A stretch of 64,000 bases of DNA from Yinghuangia sp045039925 (GTDB lineage Bacteria; Actinomycetota; Actinomycetes; Streptomycetales; Streptomycetaceae): positions 9,300,001 to 9,364,000 of the forward strand of contig CP108400.1 in assembly GCA_045039925.1 (NCBI GenBank), read 5' to 3'. Positions 25,600 through 33,524 of this stretch are shown here, in pieces. Each line of letters starts with the position of its first letter. The first letter of the stretch is position 1. Under the pieces are notes generated by a model that saw only the letters and a list, made by a program, of their open reading frames with translations, ran no database searches and had not been told where the DNA came from. The translations under genes and the position numbers were made by a program.

Positions 25600-26307
25600 T
25601 CAGCGGTCCGCGGCCGGGGCGCCCGGGGTCGTGAGCATCATGGCCAGGTCCGCGGTGTCGCGTACGTCGCCGAACGAGTGGTAGACGATGCGCAGGCTGG
25701 CGTTGTGGGCGCGGTCGTCGCCGGTGGCCGTGGCATCGGCGGCGACGATGACGCGGTAGCCGAGGGTGAACGCGTCCCGTGCGCTGGACTCGCAGCAGAC
25801 GTCGGTCGTGGTGCCGGTGATCACCACGGTCGTGACGCCGCGTTCGTCGAGGAGGTCGGGCAGCGGGCAGCGCCCGGGGAAGAAGGCGCTGTGCGCGGTC
25901 TTCTCGGTGAGCAGGTCGCCCGGCATCATCGTGAGGCCGCGGCTCAGGCGCAGTTCCAGCGGACCGGTGCCCCCGCTGCCCGCGTACCGTGCGGCGACGT
26001 CCGCCCCGTGGAACTCCTCGGCGGCGGCACGGTGCGGGTCGGGGGCGGGCAGCACCCAGGCGACCGTCCCGCCCGCGCTGCGCACGCAAGTTGCCAGGTA
26101 TTGGATGCGCGGGACGATCCCGCGCGCGTACGGGTTGGCGTCGGTGTGGAACGGCACCATGTCGACCACGACCAGCGCCGTGCGGTACGGGTCGAGGTCC
26201 GGGTAGGCCCAACGCCGCCCGCGCCGCTCCTGGTGCCGCTGGTACTCACGGTCGGGAACACGCCAGTCGTGGACCAGTTCTCGGCCGGTCGCGCTGGTCG
26301 ACTGCAC
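25600..26307 (-). CDS. Isochorismatase-fold cysteine hydrolase
   Basis: 235 residues. The catalytic triad is visible: Asp in ALVVVDMVPF, Lys in LTEKTAHSAFF, and Cys in GTTTDVCCESSARDAF. The conserved cis-peptide region VVITGTTTDVCCE fits the nicotinamidase/isochorismatase superfamily. The start is GTG 26307 with a GAGGAGG ribosome-binding site; the much longer open frame upstream is antisense to the permease genes. It has no ArCP domain and no dihydroxybenzoate genes accompany it, so it is probably not part of the siderophore pathway despite its position. Substrate unknown. Confidence 0.82.
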   Translation of the reverse strand: MQSTSATGRELVHDWRVPDREYQRHQERRGRRWAYPDLDPYRTALVVVDMVPFHTDANPYARGIVPRIQYLATCVRSAGGTVAWVLPAPDPHRAAAEEFHGADVAARYAGSGGTGPLELRLSRGLTMMPGDLLTEKTAHSAFFPGRCPLPDLLDERGVTTVVITGTTTDVCCESSARDAFTLGYRVIVAADATATGDDRAHNASLRIVYHSFGDVRDTADLAMMLTTPGAPAADR

Positions 26308-26529
26308 AAATGCCTCCTCGGCGATACGAACGCCGAACAGAATGCCCGCAATCGGCCCTCTCCGGGTGCCGGAGCGGTCACCAGGGCTCCCCGGAGGCCC
26401 GCGTACGGCCGATCCGGCGGACCCCCGACGAGCCGGGCACGCCCGGCGTTTCCCGGCGCGGCGCGGAACTCCCCGGACCCTCGGGCGGTCTGAGTCGGTG
26501 TCAAATCCCGAGCCGGTCTGTCGCGGCAC

Positions 26530-26548
26530 TGAGGCATGCCTTACCTTA
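26530..26548. promoter_or_regulatory. Iron box (DtxR/IdeR/DmdR-type) upstream of fecCD permeases
   Basis: Read on the minus strand, the 19-mer matches the actinomycete consensus TTAGGTTAGGCTAACCTAA at about 13 of 19 positions. It overlaps the probable -10 and ends 5 bp before the ATG used (26554). It predicts iron repression of the permease pair. Confidence 0.7.
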
Positions 26549-26553
26549 CTCAG

Positions 26554-27579
26554 ATGTCTGTCGAAGTCGCGGCCGCCCCCGGACGGCGTCGGCGCGTTGT
26601 CGTGTTCGGGGTGCTGCTCGCCGCCTTGGTGGCGGCGGCGTTCGCGTCGCTGGCGATCGGAACGCGCACCAACGCCCCGTCGGAGGTCTTCGCCATGTTC
26701 GGCGGGGACCGCGAGGATGCCGCGGGGCTCATATGGGACCTGCGGGTGCCGCGCACTCTCGTCGGGCTGATGGTCGGTGTGGCGCTGGGCACCGCGGGTG
26801 CGGTGGCGCAGCAGGTCACCCGGAATCCGCTGGCCGACCCCGGGCTGATCGGCGTGGCCTCCGGGGCGGCTTTCGCGGTCGCGTCCGCGGTCGCGCTGTT
26901 CGACCTGACCGGGCCGTACACCTCGGTGTGGTTCGCGTTCGCGGGTGCCGCCGCGGCGGGGGCCGTGGCCTACGGGGTCGGCGGACGCGGCCGCGGGGGC
27001 GCGACCCCCGCAAAGCTCGCCCTGGCCGGGGTCGCGGTCTCGGCGCTGTTGGACGCCGCCACGGGCGCGCTGGTGCTCTCCGACCCCGAGGCGCTGTCGC
27101 GCTACCGCTCCTGGGCGGTCGGTTCGCTCACCGGCCGGGACACCGGCCAGGCCTGGCAGTTCGTGCCGTTCGTGGTGGCCGGACTCGTCCTCGCCTTCGT
27201 GTTGTCGCCCCGCTTCAACGCCCTCGCCCTCGGCGACGACACGGCCACCGCGCTCGGGGCGCGGGCCGGGACCACGCGGGCGCTGGGCGCGCTGGCGGTG
27301 GTCCTGCTGACCGGGACCGCGGTGGCGGCCGCCGGGCCCATCGTCTTCGCGGGACTGGCCGTTCCGCACATCGTCGGCGCCTTCACCGGCCCGGACGCCC
27401 GCCTGCTGGTCCCCGCGTCCGCGATCGGAGGAGCGGTACTGCTGCTGTCCGCCGACGTGGTGGGGCGGGTGGTGGCCCGGCCCACCGAGGTCGAGGTCGG
27501 GGTCGTCACCGCCTTCCTGGGGGCGCCCTTCCTGATCGCCCTGGTCAAGATCGGCAAACTGCGGGAGCACGCACGATGA
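26554..27579 (+). CDS. Iron-siderophore ABC permease, FecCD family (first subunit)
   Basis: 341 residues, about nine to ten membrane helices. Hallmarks are LRVPRTLVGLMVGVALGTAGAVAQQVTRNPLADPGLIGVASGAA and the late AGPIVFAGLAVPHIVG motif. It forms, with the next gene, the channel of a ferric-siderophore importer. ATG 26554 is chosen over ATG 26536 because the latter lies inside the iron box; a TACCTT hexamer 6 bp upstream of 26554 would give a leaderless mRNA. The start of the second subunit overlaps its stop by 4 bp. Confidence 0.9.
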   Translation: MSVEVAAAPGRRRRVVVFGVLLAALVAAAFASLAIGTRTNAPSEVFAMFGGDREDAAGLIWDLRVPRTLVGLMVGVALGTAGAVAQQVTRNPLADPGLIGVASGAAFAVASAVALFDLTGPYTSVWFAFAGAAAAGAVAYGVGGRGRGGATPAKLALAGVAVSALLDAATGALVLSDPEALSRYRSWAVGSLTGRDTGQAWQFVPFVVAGLVLAFVLSPRFNALALGDDTATALGARAGTTRALGALAVVLLTGTAVAAAGPIVFAGLAVPHIVGAFTGPDARLLVPASAIGGAVLLLSADVVGRVVARPTEVEVGVVTAFLGAPFLIALVKIGKLREHAR

Positions 27580-28709
27580 CCGCGACGGCGAGCCCGGCGA
27601 AGCGGGCACCGGAAGGCACCGCGAACGGCAAGACGAAGGGCGGGGGCAGGCGACTGCCCTCGACGGTCAGGTTCGCCGCCGGGCCGGTGGGCTTCGCGCT
27701 GCGGCTGCGGGTGCTCCTGACCTGCGTCGTCCTGCTGGCCCTGGCGTTCGTGATGCTGGTCGCCTCGCTCGCCATGGGCGACTACGAACTGCCGTGGTCG
27801 GATGTGGTGACCGGCCTGTTCAACGCGGGCCCCGAGGATGCCGAGCTCGTCGTGCACGAACTGCGGCTTCCCCGCGCGCTCGTGGCGATCATGGTCGGCT
27901 TCGCCCTGGGCCTGGCCGGCGCGGTCTTCCAGGCCGTGACCCGCAACCCGCTCGCGGGCCCGGACATCGTGGGCATCACGGCGGGGGCGGGGGCCGGCGC
28001 CGTCATCGCGATCCTCGCGGGCGGCGTGGGTACGGGCGTCTCCGCGACGTACGGCCCGGTCCCGCTGGGGGCGTTGGTCGGCGCGGTCACCACCGGCGTG
28101 CTCGTCTACTTCCTCGCCTTCCGGCAAGGCACCATCACCGGCTACGGGTTCGTGCTGGTCGGCATCGCCGCGAACGGCATGCTCGTGGCCTTCACGCGCT
28201 GGGCGCTGGCCCGCGTCGACATCGACGCCGCCACCCGGGCCACCGCGTGGCTGACCGGCAGCCTGGAGAACCGCGACTACACGCAGGTGCGCTGGATGGC
28301 GATCGGCCTGGTGCTGCTGGTCCCGCCGCTGGCGGCGCTCGTACGGCCGTACCGCATGCTCCAGTTCGGCGACGACATCGCGACGGGGCTGGGCGTGCCG
28401 ACCCGTACCGCCCGGACCGCGCTGCTGCTGATCGGCACGTGCCTGGCCGCGGTCGCCACCGCGTGTGCGGGGCCGGTGGTGTTCGTGGCCCTCGCCGCGC
28501 CGCAGGTGGCCCGCGGGCTGGCCGGAACGGCGGAAATCCCGCTGTTCACCGCGGGTTTCGCGGGAGCGGTGATCGTCGGAGGATCCGACCTGCTGGCGCG
28601 GACGGCGTTCCCGGAGACGGTTCCGGTCGGCATCGTGACGGGTCTGATCGGCGCCCCGTACCTGCTCTGGTTCCTCGGACGCGCGAACAAGGTGGGACGC
28701 GGCGGCTGA
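27576..28709 (+). CDS. Iron-siderophore ABC permease, FecCD family (second subunit)
   Basis: 377 residues. A 45-residue Lys/Arg/Gly-rich cytoplasmic tail precedes the FecCD core with LRLPRALVAIMVGFALGLAGAVFQAVTRNPLAGPDIVGITAGAGAG and a late CAGPVVFVALAAPQVARGLAG motif. ATG 27576 overlaps the stop of the first subunit (ATGA). It completes a heterodimeric permease for a ferric siderophore. No ATP-binding subunit follows; the next gene is convergent. Confidence 0.9.
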   Translation: MTATASPAKRAPEGTANGKTKGGGRRLPSTVRFAAGPVGFALRLRVLLTCVVLLALAFVMLVASLAMGDYELPWSDVVTGLFNAGPEDAELVVHELRLPRALVAIMVGFALGLAGAVFQAVTRNPLAGPDIVGITAGAGAGAVIAILAGGVGTGVSATYGPVPLGALVGAVTTGVLVYFLAFRQGTITGYGFVLVGIAANGMLVAFTRWALARVDIDAATRATAWLTGSLENRDYTQVRWMAIGLVLLVPPLAALVRPYRMLQFGDDIATGLGVPTRTARTALLLIGTCLAAVATACAGPVVFVALAAPQVARGLAGTAEIPLFTAGFAGAVIVGGSDLLARTAFPETVPVGIVTGLIGAPYLLWFLGRANKVGRGG

Positions 28710-28775
28710 CCGCCACCCGTCACCCGCCGCACGCCGCCCGTCACTTGCCGCACGAAGCCCGCCGCACGACGCGAA

Positions 28776-28816
28776 CCGGCCGAGGCACCAGGGCGGGCGG
28801 CCCGGGCCTCGGCCGG
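28776..28816. terminator. Hairpin between convergent permease and salicylate synthase genes
   Basis: Perfect 11-bp arms CCGGCCGAGGC / GCCTCGGCCGG with a 19-nt loop, lying in the 132-bp gap between two convergent genes. Placement suggests a bidirectional terminator. The left part of the gap also carries three short imperfect copies of a GCCGCACG-containing motif. Confidence 0.65.
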
Positions 28817-28841
28817 AGTGTGGTGCGGCGGTCGCGTGCCG

Positions 28842-30179
28842 TCAGGTCGCCGGGACCAAGTGCTGCGCGACGGACCGCAGTTTCTCGCAGGTCTCCTCGA
28901 ACTCCCGGTCCGGGGTGGACTGCTCGACGATCCCCGCACCGGCTTGCAGCCAGGTGCGTCCGCCGCGGCGGAAGACCGTGCGCAGCACCAGCGCCGCGTC
29001 GATCGCCCCCGTGTGGTCGGCGGTGATCACCGCCCCGCTGTAGAGACCGCGCGGATGCGCCTCGTTCCGGTGGATCACGCGGTACGCGGCCGGCTTGGGC
29101 ACCCCCGACGCGGTCACCGCCGGGAACAGGGCCGCGAACGCGTCCCAGGGGCCGACTTGTTCGGCGAGTTCGCCGGTCACCGACGAGGCCAGGTGCTGGA
29201 CGCTGCCGCGCTCCTTGACCTCCATGAACCCGCGGACCACCACCGAGTCGGGCGCGCAGAGCGGCAGCATTTCGTCGTACGCGACCTTGACCGATATCGC
29301 GTGCTCGAATATCTCCTTGGCATCACTCAGCAGGTCGGAGCGTCGCGCGGCGTCGAGGCCGTCGGCCTCCAGGGCCCGTGTGCCGGCCAGGGGTTGGGTC
29401 ACCACGTGCCGGTCGGCGTCGACCGAGACCACGATCTCCGGGCTGAATCCGGTCGCCCGCAGGTCGCCGAGCCCCAGGAGGAAGGAGCGCGTCGGCGTGT
29501 TGCCGCGGCGTCCGGCGAGGTACGTGCCCACCAGGTCGACGTCGTGCGGAATCGGGACGACGCGCGACAGGATGACCTTCTGCAGGTGCCGCGAGCGGAT
29601 GTCGTCGATCGCCGAGCCGACCGCGGACCGGTAGTCGTCGGGGTCGGTGCCGGTGACGTCCAGAGGTTCCGGGGACTTGCGGGGGATCGGCTGATAGTTC
29701 GTCAGCAGTTCGACCGTGGCGTCGAGTTCACCGGCGCTGACGGAGCGCACCTCGGCGCGCCCGTCCGCCAGGCGTACCTCGGTGCGCGGCAACAGCAGGT
29801 GCAGCAACCGTGCGTCGCCGACCAGCTCGGGCATCCCGGCGTGTACGTAGGCCAGTTCGAAGCTCGCCCAGCCGTAGGCACGCCACTCCGGGATACGCAG
29901 GCGGTCCAGGGCCGCGGAGACCGCGGGCAGCGGTGAACCCGTCCACCCCACCCGGTGCTCGCCCGGTCCGGCACCGGGGACGAGGTCCGGATCCGGGGCG
30001 CGGGTCACGACGTCGGTCGGGGTGGCCTCGATCTCCGCGAGGGTGCCGAGGGCGACGAGCCAGCAACCGTCCCGTTCGTAGACGACGTGCGCGTCGGCGC
30101 CCGAGGGCGATTCGGCGAGGGCCGCGGCGAGCTCCAAAGGATCGGCGGAGACGGCGAGTTCGCGGCGGAGCAGGGGCAC
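28842..30179 (-). CDS. Salicylate synthase (MbtI/Irp9-type)
   Basis: 445 residues. Converts chorismate via isochorismate to salicylate plus pyruvate in one Mg-dependent enzyme. The match to MbtI is strong along the chorismate-binding domain: HLQKVILSRVVPIP (catalytic Lys region), NTPTRSFLLGLGDLRATGFSPE, QPLAGTRAL, SDAKEIFEHAISVK, GSVQHLASSV, FPAVTASGVPKPAA, GLYSGAV and the final GAGIVEQSTPDREFEETCEKL. GTG 30179 has a GGAGG ribosome-binding site; the longer frame overlaps the divergent hydroxylase. An iron box lies 38 bp upstream. It supplies the aryl cap of the siderophore. Confidence 0.93.
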   Translation of the reverse strand: MPLLRRELAVSADPLELAAALAESPSGADAHVVYERDGCWLVALGTLAEIEATPTDVVTRAPDPDLVPGAGPGEHRVGWTGSPLPAVSAALDRLRIPEWRAYGWASFELAYVHAGMPELVGDARLLHLLLPRTEVRLADGRAEVRSVSAGELDATVELLTNYQPIPRKSPEPLDVTGTDPDDYRSAVGSAIDDIRSRHLQKVILSRVVPIPHDVDLVGTYLAGRRGNTPTRSFLLGLGDLRATGFSPEIVVSVDADRHVVTQPLAGTRALEADGLDAARRSDLLSDAKEIFEHAISVKVAYDEMLPLCAPDSVVVRGFMEVKERGSVQHLASSVTGELAEQVGPWDAFAALFPAVTASGVPKPAAYRVIHRNEAHPRGLYSGAVITADHTGAIDAALVLRTVFRRGGRTWLQAGAGIVEQSTPDREFEETCEKLRSVAQHLVPAT

Positions 30180-30216
30180 GGTGGCCTCCGGTGTGCAGGC
30201 AGGCAGGGCCGGGAAG

Positions 30217-30235
30217 TTAGGTGAGCCTACCCTAA
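30217..30235. promoter_or_regulatory. Iron box for salicylate synthase
   Basis: TTAGGTGAGCCTACCCTAA matches the IdeR/DmdR consensus at about 15 of 19 positions and is almost palindromic. It lies 38 bp upstream of the salicylate synthase GTG. Confidence 0.85.
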
Positions 30236-30274
30236 AACCCGACCGTTCCGGCAGGTCTGGTGACCCGCCTTTGA

Positions 30275-30293
30275 TTAGGTTAGCCTCACCTTC
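30275..30293. promoter_or_regulatory. Iron box for the hydroxylase-exporter-mbtH operon
   Basis: TTAGGTTAGCCTCACCTTC keeps the complete left half of the consensus. It ends one base before the hydroxylase ATG. A TAGCCT hexamer inside it, 7 bp before the ATG, would be the -10 of a leaderless transcript, so repressor binding would directly occlude the promoter. Confidence 0.8.
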
Positions 30294-31616
30294 ATGCCTG
30301 ACCTCGCCCACGCGCCAGACTCCGTCCATGACTTCGTGGGCGTCGGCTTCGGCCCAAGCAACCTCGCACTCGCCGTCGCCGTCGCCGAACACAACGCGAC
30401 GGCGGCGGACGACCCGGTAGACGCCTTGTTCCTGGAAAGGCAACGGCAATTCGGGTGGCACCGCGGCATGCTCGTCGACGGCGCCACCATGCAGGTGTCC
30501 TTCCTCAAAGACCTGGTCACGATGCGGAATCCGACCAGCGACTTCAGCTTCGTCTCGTACCTGCACGCCGCCGGACGCCTGGTGGCGTTCGTCAACGGCA
30601 AGTCGTTCTTCCCGCTCCGCGCCGAATTCCACGGCTATCTCGAATGGGCCGCCGCGCGTGTCGCCGATTCGGTCCGATATGGAACCGAAGTGACCGCGAT
30701 AACACCGGTGATGGCGGACGGTCGGATCGACGCATTCGACGTCACCGCCGCCACCGCGGACGGCGGCACCCGCACCTACCGGGCCCGCAACGTCGTCCTC
30801 GCACCCGGCCTGTCCCCGCGCCTGCCGGAAGGCGTCGCCGCCTCCGCACGCATCTGGCACAACAGCGAGCTCGTCCCGCGAGTCGCCGCCGCGGACCCCG
30901 CCACGATCCGCACCGCGGTGGTGGTCGGCTCCGGCCAGAGCGCCGCGGAGAGCGCCGACTACCTGCACCGGCGCTTTCCCGACGCCGAAGTGCACGCGGT
31001 CTTCTCGCGCTACGGCTACGCGCCTGCCGACGACAGCCCGTTCGCCAACCGCATCTTCGACCCGGCGGCCGTCGACGACTACTTCGACTCGCCCGAAGAC
31101 GTCAAGGGCATGCTCACCGCCTACCACCGCAACACCAACTACTCGGTGGTGGACGGGGATCTGATCGCCGACCTCTACCGCACGGTCTACGAGGAGCGCG
31201 TCCTCGGCCGCGAGCGCCTGCGCATCCGGCACGCCTCCCGCATCACCGCGCTCCAGGACGGGCCCGACCACGCGCGCCTCGACATCGAGTACCTGCCCAC
31301 CGGCAAAACCGAGACGCTGGACGCCGACGCCGTCGTCTACGCCACCGGCTACCGCCCGCACGACGCTTTGGCGTTGCTCGGCGACGCCGCCGACGCCTGC
31401 CTGCGCGACGCCGTCGGCCGCCCCCGCCTCGGCCGGGACTACCGGGCCGCCACCGCACCCCACGTCACCGCGGGCGTCTACCTGCAAGGCGGTACCGAGC
31501 ACACCCACGGCCTCAGTTCCACCCTGCTCTCCAACATCGCGGTCCGGGCCGGCGAGATCCTCGGATCCGTCCGCGACCACCGCGGCGCCGACCAGTCCCC
31601 AACCGGGAAGAACTGA
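30294..31616 (+). CDS. L-ornithine N5-monooxygenase (siderophore type)
   Basis: 440 residues, FAD/NADPH-dependent N-hydroxylating flavoprotein. FAD site is GVGFGPSNLALAVA (about residues 16-29). Substrate-side signatures are MQVSFLKDLVTMRNPTS and FSFVSYL. NADPH site is VVVGSGQSAAESADYL, then ATGYRPH and the C-terminal HTHGLSSTLLSNIAVRAGEI, which is of ornithine- rather than lysine-hydroxylase type. It makes N5-hydroxyornithine for NRPS modules 3 and 4. The ATG directly follows the iron box. The exporter gene begins 2 bp after its stop. Confidence 0.93.
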   Translation: MPDLAHAPDSVHDFVGVGFGPSNLALAVAVAEHNATAADDPVDALFLERQRQFGWHRGMLVDGATMQVSFLKDLVTMRNPTSDFSFVSYLHAAGRLVAFVNGKSFFPLRAEFHGYLEWAAARVADSVRYGTEVTAITPVMADGRIDAFDVTAATADGGTRTYRARNVVLAPGLSPRLPEGVAASARIWHNSELVPRVAAADPATIRTAVVVGSGQSAAESADYLHRRFPDAEVHAVFSRYGYAPADDSPFANRIFDPAAVDDYFDSPEDVKGMLTAYHRNTNYSVVDGDLIADLYRTVYEERVLGRERLRIRHASRITALQDGPDHARLDIEYLPTGKTETLDADAVVYATGYRPHDALALLGDAADACLRDAVGRPRLGRDYRAATAPHVTAGVYLQGGTEHTHGLSSTLLSNIAVRAGEILGSVRDHRGADQSPTGKN

Positions 31617-31618
31617 CC

Positions 31619-33130
31619 ATGCGGCTCGGGGAGCTCGCCGCGGACACCACCCCGCTCCGCGAAAGCCGGGAATTCCGGCTGCTGTTCGCCGCGTCCGCCC
31701 TGTCGATGCTCGGCACCGCGCTCACCTCGGTGGCGGCCAGCATCCAGGTCTACGACATCGGCGGCTCGTCGCTGCACGTCGGCATGGTCAACATCGTCAT
31801 CTCGGTGAGCCTGTGCATCGGCCTGCTCACCGGCGGCGTGGTCGCCGACCGCACCGACCGCCGCAAGATCATCCTCGGCACCCGGGCGGGCGCCGCGGTC
31901 GTGGTCCTGGCACTCGCCGTCAACGCGATGGCGGACAACCCGCGGCTGTGGGTCATCTACCTCCTCGCCGTCGCCGCCGGACTGGTCAACGGGCTCGGCG
32001 CGCCCGCGCTCATGGCCGTGACCCCCGCGCTGGTCGGCCGAAGACAACTCGCCGCGGCGGGCGCGCTGCTCACGCTCACCACGCAGTTCGGCGCGATGGT
32101 CGGGCCCACGGTCGCCGGTCTGGTGGCTGCCGGGCCCGGCGTGGCGACCTGCTACCTGCTCGACGCGTCCGGCTTCGCGGTCGGGGCCCTGCTGTTGTGG
32201 CGACTGCCGGAACTGCGCCCCGAACGGGCCGGTGCGGAACCCGCGGACACCGCGGGCGCGGAATCGGGCGGCGCGGACTCCGCGGGCGACGTGGCGGCAG
32301 GGCGTACGGATGCGAACGACTCGGCCACGGCGGGCGATCGGCCCGCTCCCGAGGCCGTGCCCGAGGCCGCGCCGGACGCCGGGGCCGAGGCCGGGGCCGA
32401 CGCCGGGACCGAGGCCGAGGGCAGCCACCCGCTGCACGAGATCGCCGCCGGGTTCCGGCACGTACGCGCCGACCCTGTCATCCGCGCGCTCATGCTCGTC
32501 GACCTGTTCGCCGTCCTCCTGGCCATGCCCTACGCGCTGTTCCCGCAAATGGGCGAACGCGTCTTCGACGGCGGCCCGATCACCGTGGGCCTCCTCTACA
32601 GCGCCCCGTCCGTCGGCGCCTTCCTCGGTGCGCTCACCAGCGGCTGGACCGGCCGCAGCACGCGGCCGGGCGTCGCCCTCGCCACCGCCGCGGCCGGCTG
32701 GGGACTCGCGGTCGCCGCCTTCGGGGCCGCGGAACTGCTCTGGCTGGCACTCCCGTTGCTCGCGCTCGCCGGGTACGCCGACACCATTTCGGAGATCCTG
32801 CGGCGCGCGCTGATCCAGGCGTACACCCCCGACCACCTGCAAGGCCGGGTCGGCAGCCTCTGGCTCGCCCAGGCCACCGCCGCACCGTCGGCCGGCAACG
32901 CCCTGGCCGGCGTCGGCGCCAAGCTCGTCGCCCCCGGAACGTTCCTGATGGCCGGCGGCATCGCCTGCGTGGCAGCCGTCGGCGCGGTGGCATCGGGCTC
33001 ACCCGCACTCCGCAAAGCCACGTTGACCGGCGGTGCCGACGACTTCGACGAGACCGCCGCCGTCCCCGCCTCCGCAACCGACTCCCTCGCAGAAAGGCAG
33101 GACCCCGATGACCGCCACCAACCCGTTTGA
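31619..33130 (+). CDS. MFS siderophore exporter (EntS-like)
   Basis: 503 residues, about twelve membrane helices. ESREFRLLFAASALSMLGTALTSVAASIQVYDI at the N-terminus and GGVVADRTDRRKII (loop 2-3) are typical of EntS-type exporters. The central cytoplasmic loop is expanded by about 75 residues that are almost only Ala, Glu, Asp, Gly and Pro (PEAAPDAGAEAGADAGTE), which looks like repeat growth. ATG 31619 begins 2 bp after the hydroxylase stop, so the genes are co-transcribed. The 3' end overlaps mbtH by 23 bp. It presumably secretes the finished siderophore. Confidence 0.88.
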   Translation: MRLGELAADTTPLRESREFRLLFAASALSMLGTALTSVAASIQVYDIGGSSLHVGMVNIVISVSLCIGLLTGGVVADRTDRRKIILGTRAGAAVVVLALAVNAMADNPRLWVIYLLAVAAGLVNGLGAPALMAVTPALVGRRQLAAAGALLTLTTQFGAMVGPTVAGLVAAGPGVATCYLLDASGFAVGALLLWRLPELRPERAGAEPADTAGAESGGADSAGDVAAGRTDANDSATAGDRPAPEAVPEAAPDAGAEAGADAGTEAEGSHPLHEIAAGFRHVRADPVIRALMLVDLFAVLLAMPYALFPQMGERVFDGGPITVGLLYSAPSVGAFLGALTSGWTGRSTRPGVALATAAAGWGLAVAAFGAAELLWLALPLLALAGYADTISEILRRALIQAYTPDHLQGRVGSLWLAQATAAPSAGNALAGVGAKLVAPGTFLMAGGIACVAAVGAVASGSPALRKATLTGGADDFDETAAVPASATDSLAERQDPDDRHQPV

Positions 33131-33359
33131 CGACGAGGACGGCGAGTTCTTCGCCGTCGTCAACGACGAAGGCCAGCACGCGCTGTGGCCGACGTTCCTC
33201 GACGTCCCGGCCGGCTGGCGCACCGTGCACGGGCCGGGCACCCGGGCCGCGTGCCTGGAGTACATCGACGCGAACTGGACCGACCTGCGTCCGCGAAGCC
33301 TGGCCGACGCAACCGCCGCCGCCGCAACTTCCGGCGCCACCGCCGCGAGCGAGGGCTGA
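33108..33359 (+). CDS. mbtH: MbtH-family NRPS accessory protein
   Basis: 83 residues, a complete MbtH fold with a short Ala/Thr tail. Invariant features are present: NPFDDEDGEFFAVVNDEGQHALWPTFLDVPAGW (with one of the conserved Trp), then CLEYIDANWTDLRPRSL. MbtH proteins bind adenylation domains and enable their folding or activity. ATG 33108 has an AAAGGCAGG ribosome-binding site within the exporter gene. Its presence in the hydroxylase operon ties that operon to the NRPS. Confidence 0.95.
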   Translation: MTATNPFDDEDGEFFAVVNDEGQHALWPTFLDVPAGWRTVHGPGTRAACLEYIDANWTDLRPRSLADATAAAATSGATAASEG

Positions 33360-33427
33360 GCGAGGACCGAGCGTCTGACCGGACGCCGCACCCACCCCGC
33401 GGTACACGCGGCGCAACCCGTACAAGG

Positions 33428-33465
33428 CCGATGGGCGGCCCCCCACGAGGGGGACCGCCCATCGG
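33428..33465. terminator. Strong hairpin between mbtH and the siderophore-binding protein gene
   Basis: 17-bp arms with a single mismatch (33428-33444 and 33449-33465) and a 4-nt ACGA loop, located between the convergent mbtH operon and the lipoprotein gene. Very likely a bidirectional rho-independent-like terminator. Confidence 0.85.
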
Positions 33466-33524
33466 TCGTTCCTCCGGCCGTTCGTCAGCCGGTCAGCCGT
33501 TCACGCGTGTTGCCGGCGCCCGGC

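Noticed and set aside
25600..26307. Isochorismatase-fold hydrolase as part of a dihydroxybenzoate pathway
   Set aside because: It has no ArCP domain and no EntA/EntC partner, the cluster uses an MbtI-type salicylate synthase, the ligase pocket is salicylate-type, and no iron box precedes it.
26536..26538. ATG 26536 as the start of the first FecCD permease
   Set aside because: It lies inside the iron box and the probable promoter; ATG 26554 gives a normal N-terminus.
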